Positions 1 through 7,253 of a stretch of DNA of 64,000 nt are shown here, one piece after another. The notes beneath the pieces were generated by a model. That model worked only from the letters and a program-made list of their open reading frames with translations, did no database searches and was not told where the DNA came from. How positions within the stretch are numbered: the stretch's first letter is position 1; each line of letters starts with the position of its first letter. The translations under genes were made by a program, and so were the position numbers. Source of the stretch: RGIG5579 sp045597125 (GTDB taxonomy: Bacteria; Bacillota; Clostridia; Oscillospirales; SIG627); the NCBI GenBank assembly GCA_045597125.1, contig JAZODR010000031.1:41723-105722 (forward strand), written 5' to 3'.

Positions 1-1
1 C

Positions 2-355
2 TTAATGCTCTCCAATTTTATCGCCACCAGTATTGTTTATAAAAAACAGCAAATCGGAATTCTGCGCGCCATCGGCGCACGGGGAAGTGACGTATTCCGC
101 ATCTTTTTTGCGGAAAGCTTTGTGATCGCTATGATTAATTTCTTGCTTTCGGCAATGGGAACATTCCTTGCCGTGATGCTGATTAATGTTGTGATTCGTA
201 AGGAAACGGGGATATTGGTTACGATTTTGAATTTTGCTCCCCGCCAAGTATTCCTTCTTTTTGGTGTTAGTCTTTTGGTTGCGGCTTTGGCAAGCTTTTT
301 CCCGGTGAAGAAGATTGCCTCTAAAAAACCGATTGATGCCATTCGCGGCAGATAA
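2..355 (+). CDS. FtsX/MacB-type ABC transporter permease, C-terminal fragment
   Basis: This is the last ~117 residues of a gene that begins before the window. It holds the end of an FtsX-fold permease domain. A cytoplasmic loop carries the IGILRAIGA motif typical of the segment that contacts the ATPase. Two hydrophobic segments follow (about residues 35-62 and 80-100), and the protein ends in a short cytoplasmic tail with PIDAIRGR, a very common terminus in this family. Such permeases work with an ATPase and extrude peptides or lipids, or act as mechanotransducers at the membrane; the substrate cannot be told from this piece. The open frame continues to the left edge, so the internal ATG at position 5 is not a start. 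Confidence 0.85.
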   Translation, partial: LMLSNFIATSIVYKKQQIGILRAIGARGSDVFRIFFAESFVIAMINFLLSAMGTFLAVMLINVVIRKETGILVTILNFAPRQVFLLFGVSLLVAALASFFPVKKIASKKPIDAIRGR

Positions 356-397
356 TATGAAATGTTCCAGTTTTGAGTAGTGGAGTTGAGTTTTAAT

Positions 398-1036
398 ATG
401 AAAAAAACCACAGTATATTTGATTCGTCACGGACAGAGCGAGGGAAATCTGTATGGCCTGTTTCTGGGACATACTGATTTGGATTTGACAGACCTTGGGA
501 AAAAACAGGCAGAGCGGGTGGTTTCATATTTTAAGGATATTCATATCGACGCTATTTTTTCCAGTGATTTGATTCGCGCGTATCATACCGCCTGCCCTTT
601 GGCAAAGATGAAAGGGCTTCCAATTATCAAATGTGAAAAATTGCGTGAAATTTATGCAGGAGATTGGGAAGGAAAGGTGTTTTCCGATATTCGCAAAAGC
701 TCTCCGATGGGAGATATTTGGTGGAAAGATACGGGAAGAGCCACGCCTGACGGCGGTGAAAGTGTTGCGGAATTGCAGGAGCGCGTTCTTGCCGAGGTTT
801 CCCGCCTTGCAAAAGAAAACGAAGGCAAAACCATTTGTATTTTCACTCATTTTACGCCCCTTTATGCTTTGCGTACTGCTTGGGAGGGAGTGCCCCTTTC
901 TGAAATGAAACGAATGCCTAAGCCCTCTAATGCCTCCGTTACCCACGTGATTTATGAAAACGGAGTGTTTTCGCAGCTTGTGGAATATGCCAACAATGAT
1001 TATTTAGGGGAATTGGATTGCTTGTGCCGCGCCTGA
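398..1036 (+). CDS. Histidine phosphatase family protein (phosphoglycerate mutase-like)
   Basis: A 212-residue branch-1 histidine phosphatase. The catalytic RHG motif is near the N-terminus (LIRHGQSEGN, His about residue 10), followed by the typical SSDLIRAYHTA segment and a later FTHF motif supplying the second catalytic His. An acidic YAGDWEG segment lies between. Members hydrolyse phosphomonoesters such as phosphosugars or alpha-ribazole phosphate through a phosphohistidine; the substrate cannot be assigned here. An in-frame GTG lies upstream at 380, but the GGAG-containing ribosome site at 382-390 only suits the ATG at 398. A strong terminator follows directly. Confidence 0.88.
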   Translation: MKKTTVYLIRHGQSEGNLYGLFLGHTDLDLTDLGKKQAERVVSYFKDIHIDAIFSSDLIRAYHTACPLAKMKGLPIIKCEKLREIYAGDWEGKVFSDIRKSSPMGDIWWKDTGRATPDGGESVAELQERVLAEVSRLAKENEGKTICIFTHFTPLYALRTAWEGVPLSEMKRMPKPSNASVTHVIYENGVFSQLVEYANNDYLGELDCLCRA

Positions 1037-1040
1037 AAGA

Positions 1041-1080
1041 AAAACGGTGTAGCCCTCACGGGCTACACCGTTTTCTGTTT
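1041..1080. terminator. Bidirectional intrinsic terminator
   Basis: A 15-bp perfect inverted repeat (1041-1055 and 1060-1074) encloses a four-base loop and is flanked by T-rich sequence on the right and A-rich sequence on the left. It lies between two converging genes, so it can stop transcription of the phosphatase gene (plus) and the zinc-ribbon gene (minus). Confidence 0.9.
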
Positions 1081-1089
1081 TAGAACGAA

Positions 1090-1368
1090 TTAGTTGTTTT
1101 CCTTCATTGCTGCAAAGCAATCGCTGCAATATACAGGGCGATCGCTGGTGGGCTGGAAGGGAACTCTTGCTTCCTTGCCACAGTTAGCGCAAGTGGTAGT
1201 GAAATACTCTCTTGCCTGTCTGGAAGCGTTCTTCTTTGCGTCTCTGCAGGGTTTGCATCTCTGGGGCTCGTTCTGGAAACCTTTCTCAGCATAGAATTCC
1301 TGCTCACCTGCGGTGAACACAAACTCGTTGCCACAATCCTTGCATACCAGTGTCTTGTCTTCGTACAT
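1090..1368 (-). CDS. Small zinc-ribbon protein
   Basis: A 92-residue protein with two treble-clef-like metal motifs. The first half has CKDCGNEF and, about 25 residues later, CKPC. The second half has CANCG and CSDC. The opening CxxCGxxF pattern followed by an aromatic/glycine stretch resembles the probable zinc-binding (zf-CXXCXGXC) family of small Firmicutes proteins of unknown role, which may bind nucleic acid or act as adaptors. A GAGGT ribosome site lies about eight bases before the ATG. The gene follows the sigma factor gene and the tRNA-like element on the same strand with no clear promoter of its own, so it is probably the last gene of that transcript. Confidence 0.75.
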   Translation of the reverse strand: MYEDKTLVCKDCGNEFVFTAGEQEFYAEKGFQNEPQRCKPCRDAKKNASRQAREYFTTTCANCGKEARVPFQPTSDRPVYCSDCFAAMKENN

Positions 1369-1397
1369 TTGCCATACCTCGTATTTTTTTAAAAAAT

Positions 1398-1470
1398 TGC
1401 CCAGAACGGACTCGCACCGTCACCCTTTTTAATCTGCCGATCAAAACGCTCTCTTTAAGCTACTCGGGCA
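1398..1470 (-). ncRNA. tRNA-like structured RNA element, possibly a degenerate tRNA
   Basis: Read on the minus strand, this 73-nt stretch starts TGCCCGA and ends CTGGGCA, which pair as a tRNA-like acceptor stem with one mismatch. Inside are a short D-arm-like hairpin (GCTT/GAGC), a central hairpin whose arms TTTTGATC and GATTAAAA close a GGCA loop, and a T-arm-like hairpin (GACGG/CCGTT) with loop TGCGAGT. It differs from a normal tRNA: the D-loop lacks GG, the T-loop has G instead of T at the pseudouridine position, and the central stem is 8 bp with a 4-base loop, so no anticodon can be read. It lies between the sigma factor and zinc-ribbon genes and is followed by a run of six T. It may be a decayed tRNA, a processed 3' UTR RNA or a leaky terminator. 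Confidence 0.4.
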
Positions 1471-1482
1471 TATAAACATAAT

Positions 1483-2058
1483 TTAGGAAGGCTTTATCAG
1501 CTTCCTTTTGGCGCGGAAAAGGGTATTTTCCACACTTTTTTGATCCCGTCCTACAATACGGGCGATTTCTCTTGCTTTCTTACCTTGCAAATGCAGACCG
1601 AATACTTTGCGTTCCATAGGGGACAGGGTGCGGTTTACTTGCTCCAGCAGGGAAGCGAGGGTTTCCTTTCCCATTAAAACCTCTTCGGGTCTTCCCGCAA
1701 CCTTGTCGGGAATTTCCTCGGTGGGCATTTCGAAAGAGGGCAAACTGCGCTCCCGTTGATAACGACGAAGACCGTCGGAAATGCCGGAACGAATACAAAC
1801 AGAGGCAAAGGTAGAAAAGGCGGAAACGGAAGGATCGTAGAGAAGGACAGCCTTGTAAAGACCGATTAGCCCTTCTTGATAAAGATCATTTCTGTCTTCC
1901 TCGGGAACGGTAATGGTAGAAAGAATATGAAGAATTACTCCTTCAAATTTTTTGGCAAGTGTTGCAAAGGCAGCATTATCACCCTCTGCGGCACAGCGAA
2001 CCGTTTCCGCATCGGCGTTTGCTTTGGTCTTTGAAATGGGCTCAATGCTGTTTGCCAT
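1483..2058 (-). CDS. RNA polymerase sigma-70 family factor, SigH-like
   Basis: A 191-residue sigma factor containing regions 2 and 4. Region 2 (about residues 30-105) includes DLYQEGLIGLYKAV, the core-binding helix, and the FSTFASVCIRSGISD segment used for -10 recognition and melting. Region 4 (about 135-190) has LSPMERKVFGLHLQGK followed by a helix-turn-helix ending in SVENTLFRAKRKL. No region 3 is evident. The arrangement and length resemble SigH-like factors that direct early-stationary or sporulation genes in Bacillota; the exact regulon is unknown. It is transcribed from a consensus promoter upstream and is followed by the tRNA-like element and the zinc-ribbon gene. Confidence 0.85.
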   Translation of the reverse strand: MANSIEPISKTKANADAETVRCAAEGDNAAFATLAKKFEGVILHILSTITVPEEDRNDLYQEGLIGLYKAVLLYDPSVSAFSTFASVCIRSGISDGLRRYQRERSLPSFEMPTEEIPDKVAGRPEEVLMGKETLASLLEQVNRTLSPMERKVFGLHLQGKKAREIARIVGRDQKSVENTLFRAKRKLIKPS

Positions 2059-2090
2059 GAATACCTCTTTCTTTACATTACCTAAAACTC

Positions 2091-2119
2091 ATTATAGCAT
2101 CTAAAATAAATTATGTCAA
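2091..2119 (-). promoter_or_regulatory. Promoter of the sigma factor operon
   Basis: On the minus strand, TTGACA (2114-2119) and TATAAT (2091-2096) are separated by 17 bases, a perfect match to the housekeeping sigma-A consensus. It lies about 33 bases before the sigma factor start codon. Confidence 0.85.
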
Positions 2120-2211
2120 GCATTTTAATAAAATTTGGATAGTATGAAACATTTTTCGACAGAAATTTAATTACAATTTCCAAAAAATGGAATGATTTTT
2201 TTCCAAAGTTC

Positions 2212-2240
2212 TTGCTCAATAAAGGTTCGTGTGTTAGAAT
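2212..2240 (+). promoter_or_regulatory. Promoter of the Dabb-domain gene
   Basis: TTGCTC (2212-2217) and TAGAAT (2235-2240) are spaced by 17 bases, with an AGGAG ribosome site 10 bases further on. Confidence 0.7.
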
Positions 2241-2262
2241 AAAAGAAAAAAGGAGAATTCAT

Positions 2263-2568
2263 ATGATTCGTCATATCGTTATGTTCAAATTTAAGGAAGA
2301 AGCAGACGGAAAAGCCAAAATGGAAAACGTTCTTGCCACCAAGGCAATGCTGGAGGCGCTTCCTGCGAAAATTCCGCAGATTCTTTCCAGCACCGTAGAG
2401 ATTGGCGCAGAGGGTGCTAATCCCGAAAATGCGGATTTGGTTCTTATTTCCGATTTTGAATCTTTTGAAACTTTAAACGAGTATATCGTTCATCCCGATC
2501 ACAAGGCGGTGGGCGCGTTTATGCGTCCGCTGCGAGAAAGCCGCGCAGCGGTTGATTTTATCGTATAA
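2263..2568 (+). CDS. Dabb family (stress-responsive A/B barrel) protein
   Basis: A 101-residue single-domain protein of the dimeric alpha+beta barrel Dabb family. It begins MIRHIVMFKFKEEA, the hallmark first strand, and carries a central SDFESFETLNEYIVHPDHKAV segment matching the family's HP.H motif. These small cytoplasmic proteins form dimers with a hydrophobic pocket and are linked to stress response or small-molecule catalysis; no substrate can be inferred. The ATG at 2263 has AGGAG eight bases upstream. Its stop codon overlaps the stop of the convergent sortase gene by 11 bases. Confidence 0.88.
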   Translation: MIRHIVMFKFKEEADGKAKMENVLATKAMLEALPAKIPQILSSTVEIGAEGANPENADLVLISDFESFETLNEYIVHPDHKAVGAFMRPLRESRAAVDFIV

Positions 2569-3835
2569 CTTTTACAAGTACTGCGTGCACAGCGAAACGG
2601 CGGTCTCGGCTGCCGTTTTCGTTTTTGCAGGTGGAAAGTGTCAGAAGACGGGTATCTTTGTTAAATTGCGTGTCGGTTTGATACAAAGAGAGAAAAGCCA
2701 TTTGTTCGCAGAAGGTGAGAAAGTCCTCGTCGCTTTCAAAATCTGTTTCAAAGTAATTATCGTAAGCGTCGGATTCGTGGGCGGAAAAGGGCTTGTAAAC
2801 GTAGATTCCGTCTTCCGTGGCGATCTCGATGGTTGCACTGTGGAATAGGGTCGCACTGGAAAAATCGTGCAGAGAGGCAAACATACTTCCGTCACTCATA
2901 TTGTGTCCGTAGATGACCGTATTGCGATTTTCCTCAATGGCGGGAGAGTTTCTTTCGTCGATATAGATGGTTCCGCTTGCCAAGGATTTCCCGTAGAAAT
3001 CGCGTTTTAAATAGTAGTTTTTCACTTCGGACCAAACCACCGGATAATTGACTACGGTCCCGTCAATGGTGATCCATCCCGCGGTATTTTTATTGATTTG
3101 CTTGAGCTGATGGAGCTTGTTGACCAGACGTTGCTGTTCATCGGTATAGGTATCAATGCCCGATGTTTCTTCTTTCTTTCCGTTCAGAATGTCTTGCGGA
3201 GTTAAGGAATTGACACAGGCAGCTGTCTTTTTCAGATATTCGTGTTGAAATCGGTCCGTGGATTGAACCAGCTCTTGCAAACGGGTGTTGATGACGTAGG
3301 TGCGATGATAGCTGTAGATCTTGCCGAAGACAAAGATGCCCGCGGTGAAAAATCCGAAAATACATATGAACAGAATGGCATAACGCAAAATTTCGGTGGG
3401 CGCAACCGTTTTTTCGGGCGCCTCTTCCGGATCCTTATATACGTCGTACATTCCGTCCAGAGAATCTTTGATTTGCTTCTCCTTTTCCTTCCTCGTGAGG
3501 GGAGCCGGAGGAGCTTTTTTTTCTGCTTCGATTTTTTTGATGGGAAGATGTGTGAATGGAATAAAAGGTTTCTTTTCTGCCTTTTTCTCAGTGGAAACGG
3601 ATTTCTTTTTTTCGCTTTTCTTTGGCATTGCTTCAAGATTTGCCAAAGGGCGGCGTGCGGGGGCCTTGTTTTTGCCCTTGATCAATTCGGGCTTGGTGGC
3701 ATGTTCTACTTTGATTTCGTCAGAGGAATCCGGTGCGTCGGTGTGGTCTGTTTCTTCGTTTTTTTGCGCTTCTTCCAAACGGCCCAGAAACAGGTCGTCG
3801 TCGTAAAAATCATCGAATTTCTTTTTGCCGAACAT
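2558..3835 (-). CDS. Class B sortase with a long charged N-terminal region
   Basis: A 425-residue membrane-anchored transpeptidase of the sortase B family. Residues 1 to about 145 are charged and Lys/Glu/Pro-rich. A single membrane segment follows at about 150-175 and then the SrtB catalytic domain. The three active-site residues are visible: His in NTVIYGHNM, Cys in LLTLSTCKNE and Arg in RDRRFAVHAVL. Class B sortases join surface proteins to peptidoglycan after cutting an NPQTN-like signal, often for haem uptake or pilus anchoring. No substrate with a sorting signal is in this window. The cytoplasmic extension is much longer than the few residues usual before the anchor. An AAGGAGG site precedes the ATG. 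Confidence 0.93.
   Translation of the reverse strand: MFGKKKFDDFYDDDLFLGRLEEAQKNEETDHTDAPDSSDEIKVEHATKPELIKGKNKAPARRPLANLEAMPKKSEKKKSVSTEKKAEKKPFIPFTHLPIKKIEAEKKAPPAPLTRKEKEKQIKDSLDGMYDVYKDPEEAPEKTVAPTEILRYAILFICIFGFFTAGIFVFGKIYSYHRTYVINTRLQELVQSTDRFQHEYLKKTAACVNSLTPQDILNGKKEETSGIDTYTDEQQRLVNKLHQLKQINKNTAGWITIDGTVVNYPVVWSEVKNYYLKRDFYGKSLASGTIYIDERNSPAIEENRNTVIYGHNMSDGSMFASLHDFSSATLFHSATIEIATEDGIYVYKPFSAHESDAYDNYFETDFESDEDFLTFCEQMAFLSLYQTDTQFNKDTRLLTLSTCKNENGSRDRRFAVHAVLVKVIR
2594..2626 (+). terminator. Terminator of the Dabb gene inside the 3' end of the sortase gene
   Basis: AAACGGC and GCCGTTT arms close a 10-base loop and are followed by TTCGTTTTT. The hairpin lies within the coding end of the convergent sortase gene and probably ends the short Dabb transcript. 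Confidence 0.55.
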
Positions 3836-3868
3836 CGTTATCCTCCTTTTTCAAAAAATATGGCGAAG

Positions 3869-6136
3869 CTATTTCCAAAAATGGTTTAATTGATTGCGTA
3901 ATTCCGCATCGCGGGAAATGATCCGGGCATCTTCCCAATTTTCGGGGAAAAGCTCTTTGATTTCTTCCCCAAGAAAGCGCATATCACAGAGAATGAGAAA
4001 ACCTCGATCCTCTTCGGAACGGATCACGCGCCCAGCTGCTTGCAAAACGCGGCTCCAGCCGGGGAGAGTGTAAGCAAAACTTTTGCCGTCCATTTCTCGT
4101 TTGTAATAAGCGGCGCATTCTGCTTCTGCTTCGGGCGTGGGGGGAGGAAAGCCTGTTCCTACAATAATCTCTCCTGACAAAGCTTCTCCTTTCAGATCCA
4201 CTCCCTCGGAGAAAATTCCACCCATTACGCAAAAGCCGATGAGAGTACCGTGCGGCGTTTTGCGGAATTCTTCTAAAAAGGCATTTCGCTTCTTCGGTGA
4301 CATGACCTTATCTTGAATGAGTATGCGGTGATCAAAAAAGCGCCGTTTATATTCCTGAGAAACCAGTCGCAAATACTCAAAAGAAGGGAGAAATACCATA
4401 TAATTTCCCTCTTTGGCGCTGACTGCGGAATGAATGATGCTACAGATTTTGGGCGCGGTGTCAAAGCGTTTGGAATGAGAAACGTCCACTCCGCAAAGAC
4501 CTACGAACAGATTGTCACGGGGGAACGGGGAATTAAGAATGAGAAAATCATCTCCCTCTTCTCCCGCTAAAAGGTCAAAATAATATATTTCGGGAAGCAA
4601 GGTTGCGGAAAAGAATACTACTGACCGCCAGTTTTTACAAGCCTTGAGAATCTTGGCGCGGGGATCTACGTTATAAATACGGATCCCTCCTTCGGGAGGA
4701 TAAACCGTGGCATAATTTTCATCGAATTCTTTGCACAGCCGTACAAATTTTTTTAGTTTTCTATAAAGATTGCGCAGGTTTTTCTCCGTTTCATCGGTGA
4801 GAAGACCAAAGCCATCGTGCAGGGCAAAGGCAACTTTGGGAAGGAGTGCCGTGGCTTCTTTTGCTATGGAATCGTGAAACTCAAAGGAGAAATATTCCTG
4901 TGAATCCTTGCGTTTTTGCTCTATTTTCGGAAATAGGGAAAGAAGTGCTCCGAAATGCTCTCGAAGCATTGCGGAAGGATGGGTGGTGTCGCGGAAGAAG
5001 GGATCGAAATCCGAAGGGGCAAGGGTTTCGGTATTGTTTTCTCGAATGCGCGCGGGTAGATTGTGTGCCTCGTCTATTAAGAGCACTGCATCCTTTTTGG
5101 GGGTAAAGACGGCGCGGGACGGATCGAATACGTGATTGTAATCTCCGATGACCACGTGGCAAAACGTTGCCATTTTTTTAGCCAGAGCAAAGGGGCAAAT
5201 GTGAAAATGCTCTGCGGCGGAAAGCAATTCTTTTTCCGTAATACAGGAAAAGGCGGTGAGAAAGGCAAGGGCGCGGGGAAGTTTTTCGCCAAAGTCCTCC
5301 CGATAGGCACATTCTTTTCCGTCACATTCTTCCAAATGCTTGGGGCAAAGAGCCATTTTTGCGGAAAGGACAATGGTGCGTAGTCCGCGCAGCTTTTGAA
5401 GGGCTTCTACCGTAGCGGCGGCTTGCATTTTCAAGGTGTTTTTGGGAGATGCATAAAAAACCTGAGATGCTTTCCCTTTTTCCAATGCTCTTAATGCGGG
5501 ATAGAGTACTGCTGCGGTCTTTCCAATGCCTGTGGGTGCGCAGGCGTAAAGCTTTGAGGATGATAAAATGGCATCCCAAGTAGCGTGAATCAGTTTCTTT
5601 TGTCCCTGCCGAAGGTTTTTGTAGGGAAATTCAATGCTGGAGTCCGGTTTTTGCCACAAAGGAATGAGGGCGAACATATCCCGTGCATGAAGGGTTAAAA
5701 TATTACTCAGACGGTCTTTTTCATAGGGGAATTCTTCACATTGCACTCTGCCTTCGGAATAGACGGAAAGGCGCAGGACGACCCGATTCAATTTTTTGGT
5801 ATTACACAGAGCAAGGCCCAAAAGCTGTGCTCGCAGCATTGCCTGATCCCGATAAAGGGAAAAATCCACACTGCGCTCTACTAAGGTTTCTTCTTCAAGT
5901 ATGTATTCGTCGCCTTCTTTGTGAATGCGATGGGCAATTCCTTCCAAGGAAAGGGTTCCTTCTCCGTAACCGAGCTTCAGAGAAAGGGGGGTGTCCGGAT
6001 ATCCCCATAGGGCATTTTGCCCCAAGGCCTCTTTTCGCATGGTCTCCGAAGGGCGACTGCGATCCTCCCCGTTTTTGGTGGGGCATAATAAGGCCAGAAC
6101 ATCATTCAGACCAATGGTGAGGTTTTTATCTTTCAT
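3869..6136 (-). CDS. DinG/XPD-like superfamily 2 DNA helicase with iron-sulfur cysteines
   Basis: A 755-residue Rad3/XPD-type helicase that would unwind DNA 5' to 3' during repair or at G-quadruplexes and R-loops. The Walker A motif APTGIGKTA is at about 199-208 and the Walker B DEAH box at 355-358. Cysteines at about 264, 271, 276, 298, 314 and 326 lie between them, in the place of the Fe-S domain. The C-terminal helicase domain shows GIFSEGVDLKG and QAAGRVIRSEEDRG (motif VI). The N-terminal ~165 residues resemble the PD-(D/E)XK nuclease domain found before some Firmicutes helicases of this type, but the metal-binding Asp and the catalytic Lys appear lost. It starts within a 4-base ATGA overlap with the upstream unknown gene, which implies translational coupling. 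Confidence 0.9.
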   Translation of the reverse strand: MKDKNLTIGLNDVLALLCPTKNGEDRSRPSETMRKEALGQNALWGYPDTPLSLKLGYGEGTLSLEGIAHRIHKEGDEYILEEETLVERSVDFSLYRDQAMLRAQLLGLALCNTKKLNRVVLRLSVYSEGRVQCEEFPYEKDRLSNILTLHARDMFALIPLWQKPDSSIEFPYKNLRQGQKKLIHATWDAILSSSKLYACAPTGIGKTAAVLYPALRALEKGKASQVFYASPKNTLKMQAAATVEALQKLRGLRTIVLSAKMALCPKHLEECDGKECAYREDFGEKLPRALAFLTAFSCITEKELLSAAEHFHICPFALAKKMATFCHVVIGDYNHVFDPSRAVFTPKKDAVLLIDEAHNLPARIRENNTETLAPSDFDPFFRDTTHPSAMLREHFGALLSLFPKIEQKRKDSQEYFSFEFHDSIAKEATALLPKVAFALHDGFGLLTDETEKNLRNLYRKLKKFVRLCKEFDENYATVYPPEGGIRIYNVDPRAKILKACKNWRSVVFFSATLLPEIYYFDLLAGEEGDDFLILNSPFPRDNLFVGLCGVDVSHSKRFDTAPKICSIIHSAVSAKEGNYMVFLPSFEYLRLVSQEYKRRFFDHRILIQDKVMSPKKRNAFLEEFRKTPHGTLIGFCVMGGIFSEGVDLKGEALSGEIIVGTGFPPPTPEAEAECAAYYKREMDGKSFAYTLPGWSRVLQAAGRVIRSEEDRGFLILCDMRFLGEEIKELFPENWEDARIISRDAELRNQLNHFWK

Positions 6137-6585
6137 AGCTCCTCCGTAAATAAAATCTCTGCCAAAGAAAGGGCAAAGCCCGTGGCAAGATTTTTATACA
6201 GACTGAAATTACGGTCGAACCGCACCTTTCTCTCGAAAGGCACGATGTTTCGTCCTCCAAGATAGATTTCTTGCTGAACACACAGCATGGCGTCTTCGTC
6301 GCCGATGCTGGAAAAACTGACTGAATCGGAATGTGCCATTCCACCGGTTAATACAATCCCTTCTTGTGGTAATACGGGGATTTGAGCATTGCCGGGAACC
6401 AGAAAAATACTTGTGTAGAAAGGAAAGGTTTGCGGAAAATAATTTTTATCGGAAAGGATTAGGTCGTATCTGGCGCCTCTGCGGATGCTTTCCGCGATGA
6501 TTTTACCGCCGTAAGGATACAAAATTCGCTCCGATTTCAGCTTTTCACGCAGGATGGGTAATGTTTCCAACAAACCGATTCTCAT
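6133..6585 (-). CDS. Conserved-looking protein of unknown function
   Basis: A 150-residue soluble protein that I do not recognise. It has no signal peptide or membrane segment. Visible features are an N-terminal LLETLPILREKLKSERIL helix, a central glycine-rich turn VLTGGMAHSDSVS, a SIGDEDAMLCVQQE stretch that looks like a helix facing a pocket, and a helical tail LATGFALSLAEILFTEEL. An upstream in-frame start exists at 6642, but GAGG five bases before the ATG at 6585 makes this the better start. It follows engB by 65 bases and overlaps the helicase start by 4 bases, so it belongs to the lon-engB-helicase transcript and may assist the helicase. Confidence 0.7.
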   Translation of the reverse strand: MRIGLLETLPILREKLKSERILYPYGGKIIAESIRRGARYDLILSDKNYFPQTFPFYTSIFLVPGNAQIPVLPQEGIVLTGGMAHSDSVSFSSIGDEDAMLCVQQEIYLGGRNIVPFERKVRFDRNFSLYKNLATGFALSLAEILFTEEL

Positions 6586-6650
6586 AAGCGCCTCTTTCTT
6601 TTTCTTGGTCCTTTTAGTATGACCGAAAAAAGAGGGGAGCATACGGGAAA

Positions 6651-7253
6651 TTACTGGTTTTTCTCAAAAGATTCCACGGTGGTTTCGATTAGCTTCCAAA
6701 CGCTTTCTACGCCATAGCCGTTAAGAGAAGAAAAAGGAAATACGGGAGTGGGGAAGAATCTGTCTTGCAATTCCTTGAGATTCTTTGTTTGATTTGTTTT
6801 GTTCAGTTTGTCAAATTTGGTAGCAACAATCACAAAGGGAATCCCCACTGCATTGAGATATTCAATCATATCCTCGTCGTCACGGCTGGGGCCGGTTTTC
6901 AGATCTACCAGCTGGAGAACCAGAGAAATATGCTTTGGATTTTGAAAATAGGAGTCTGTAAGAAAAGACCATTTGCGCTTTTCTTCTTCGCTTCGTTTGG
7001 CAAAGCCGTAACCCGGTAAGTCTACCAGATACAGTCTGGAGTCAATATCAAAGAAATTGACGGTGATGGTTTTTCCGGGAGAAGAGGAAACTCTTGCAAG
7101 ACTTTTGCGATTCATCAGTTTGTTCAGAGCAGAGCTTTTTCCCACGTTACTTCTGCCCGAAAAAGCGATCTGACAGCGTCCGTCACAAATCAATTGATCC
7201 CGCCTGCCTGCGCTGATGGTTAAGCGGATATTGTTTTTGTTGATTGGCTTCAT
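6651..7253 (-). CDS. engB: Ribosome biogenesis GTPase YihA/YsxC (EngB)
   Basis: A 200-residue TRAFAC-class GTPase needed for late assembly of the large ribosomal subunit. All G motifs are present: G1 GRSNVGKSSALN (about 33-44), G3 DLPGYG, G4 TKFDK, and a SSLNGYG segment as the G5 region. Length and motif spacing match EngB closely. The start codon overlaps the lon stop in a 4-base ATGA, so lon and engB are translationally coupled, a pairing common in Bacillota. Confidence 0.97.
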   Translation of the reverse strand: MKPINKNNIRLTISAGRRDQLICDGRCQIAFSGRSNVGKSSALNKLMNRKSLARVSSSPGKTITVNFFDIDSRLYLVDLPGYGFAKRSEEEKRKWSFLTDSYFQNPKHISLVLQLVDLKTGPSRDDEDMIEYLNAVGIPFVIVATKFDKLNKTNQTKNLKELQDRFFPTPVFPFSSLNGYGVESVWKLIETTVESFEKNQ

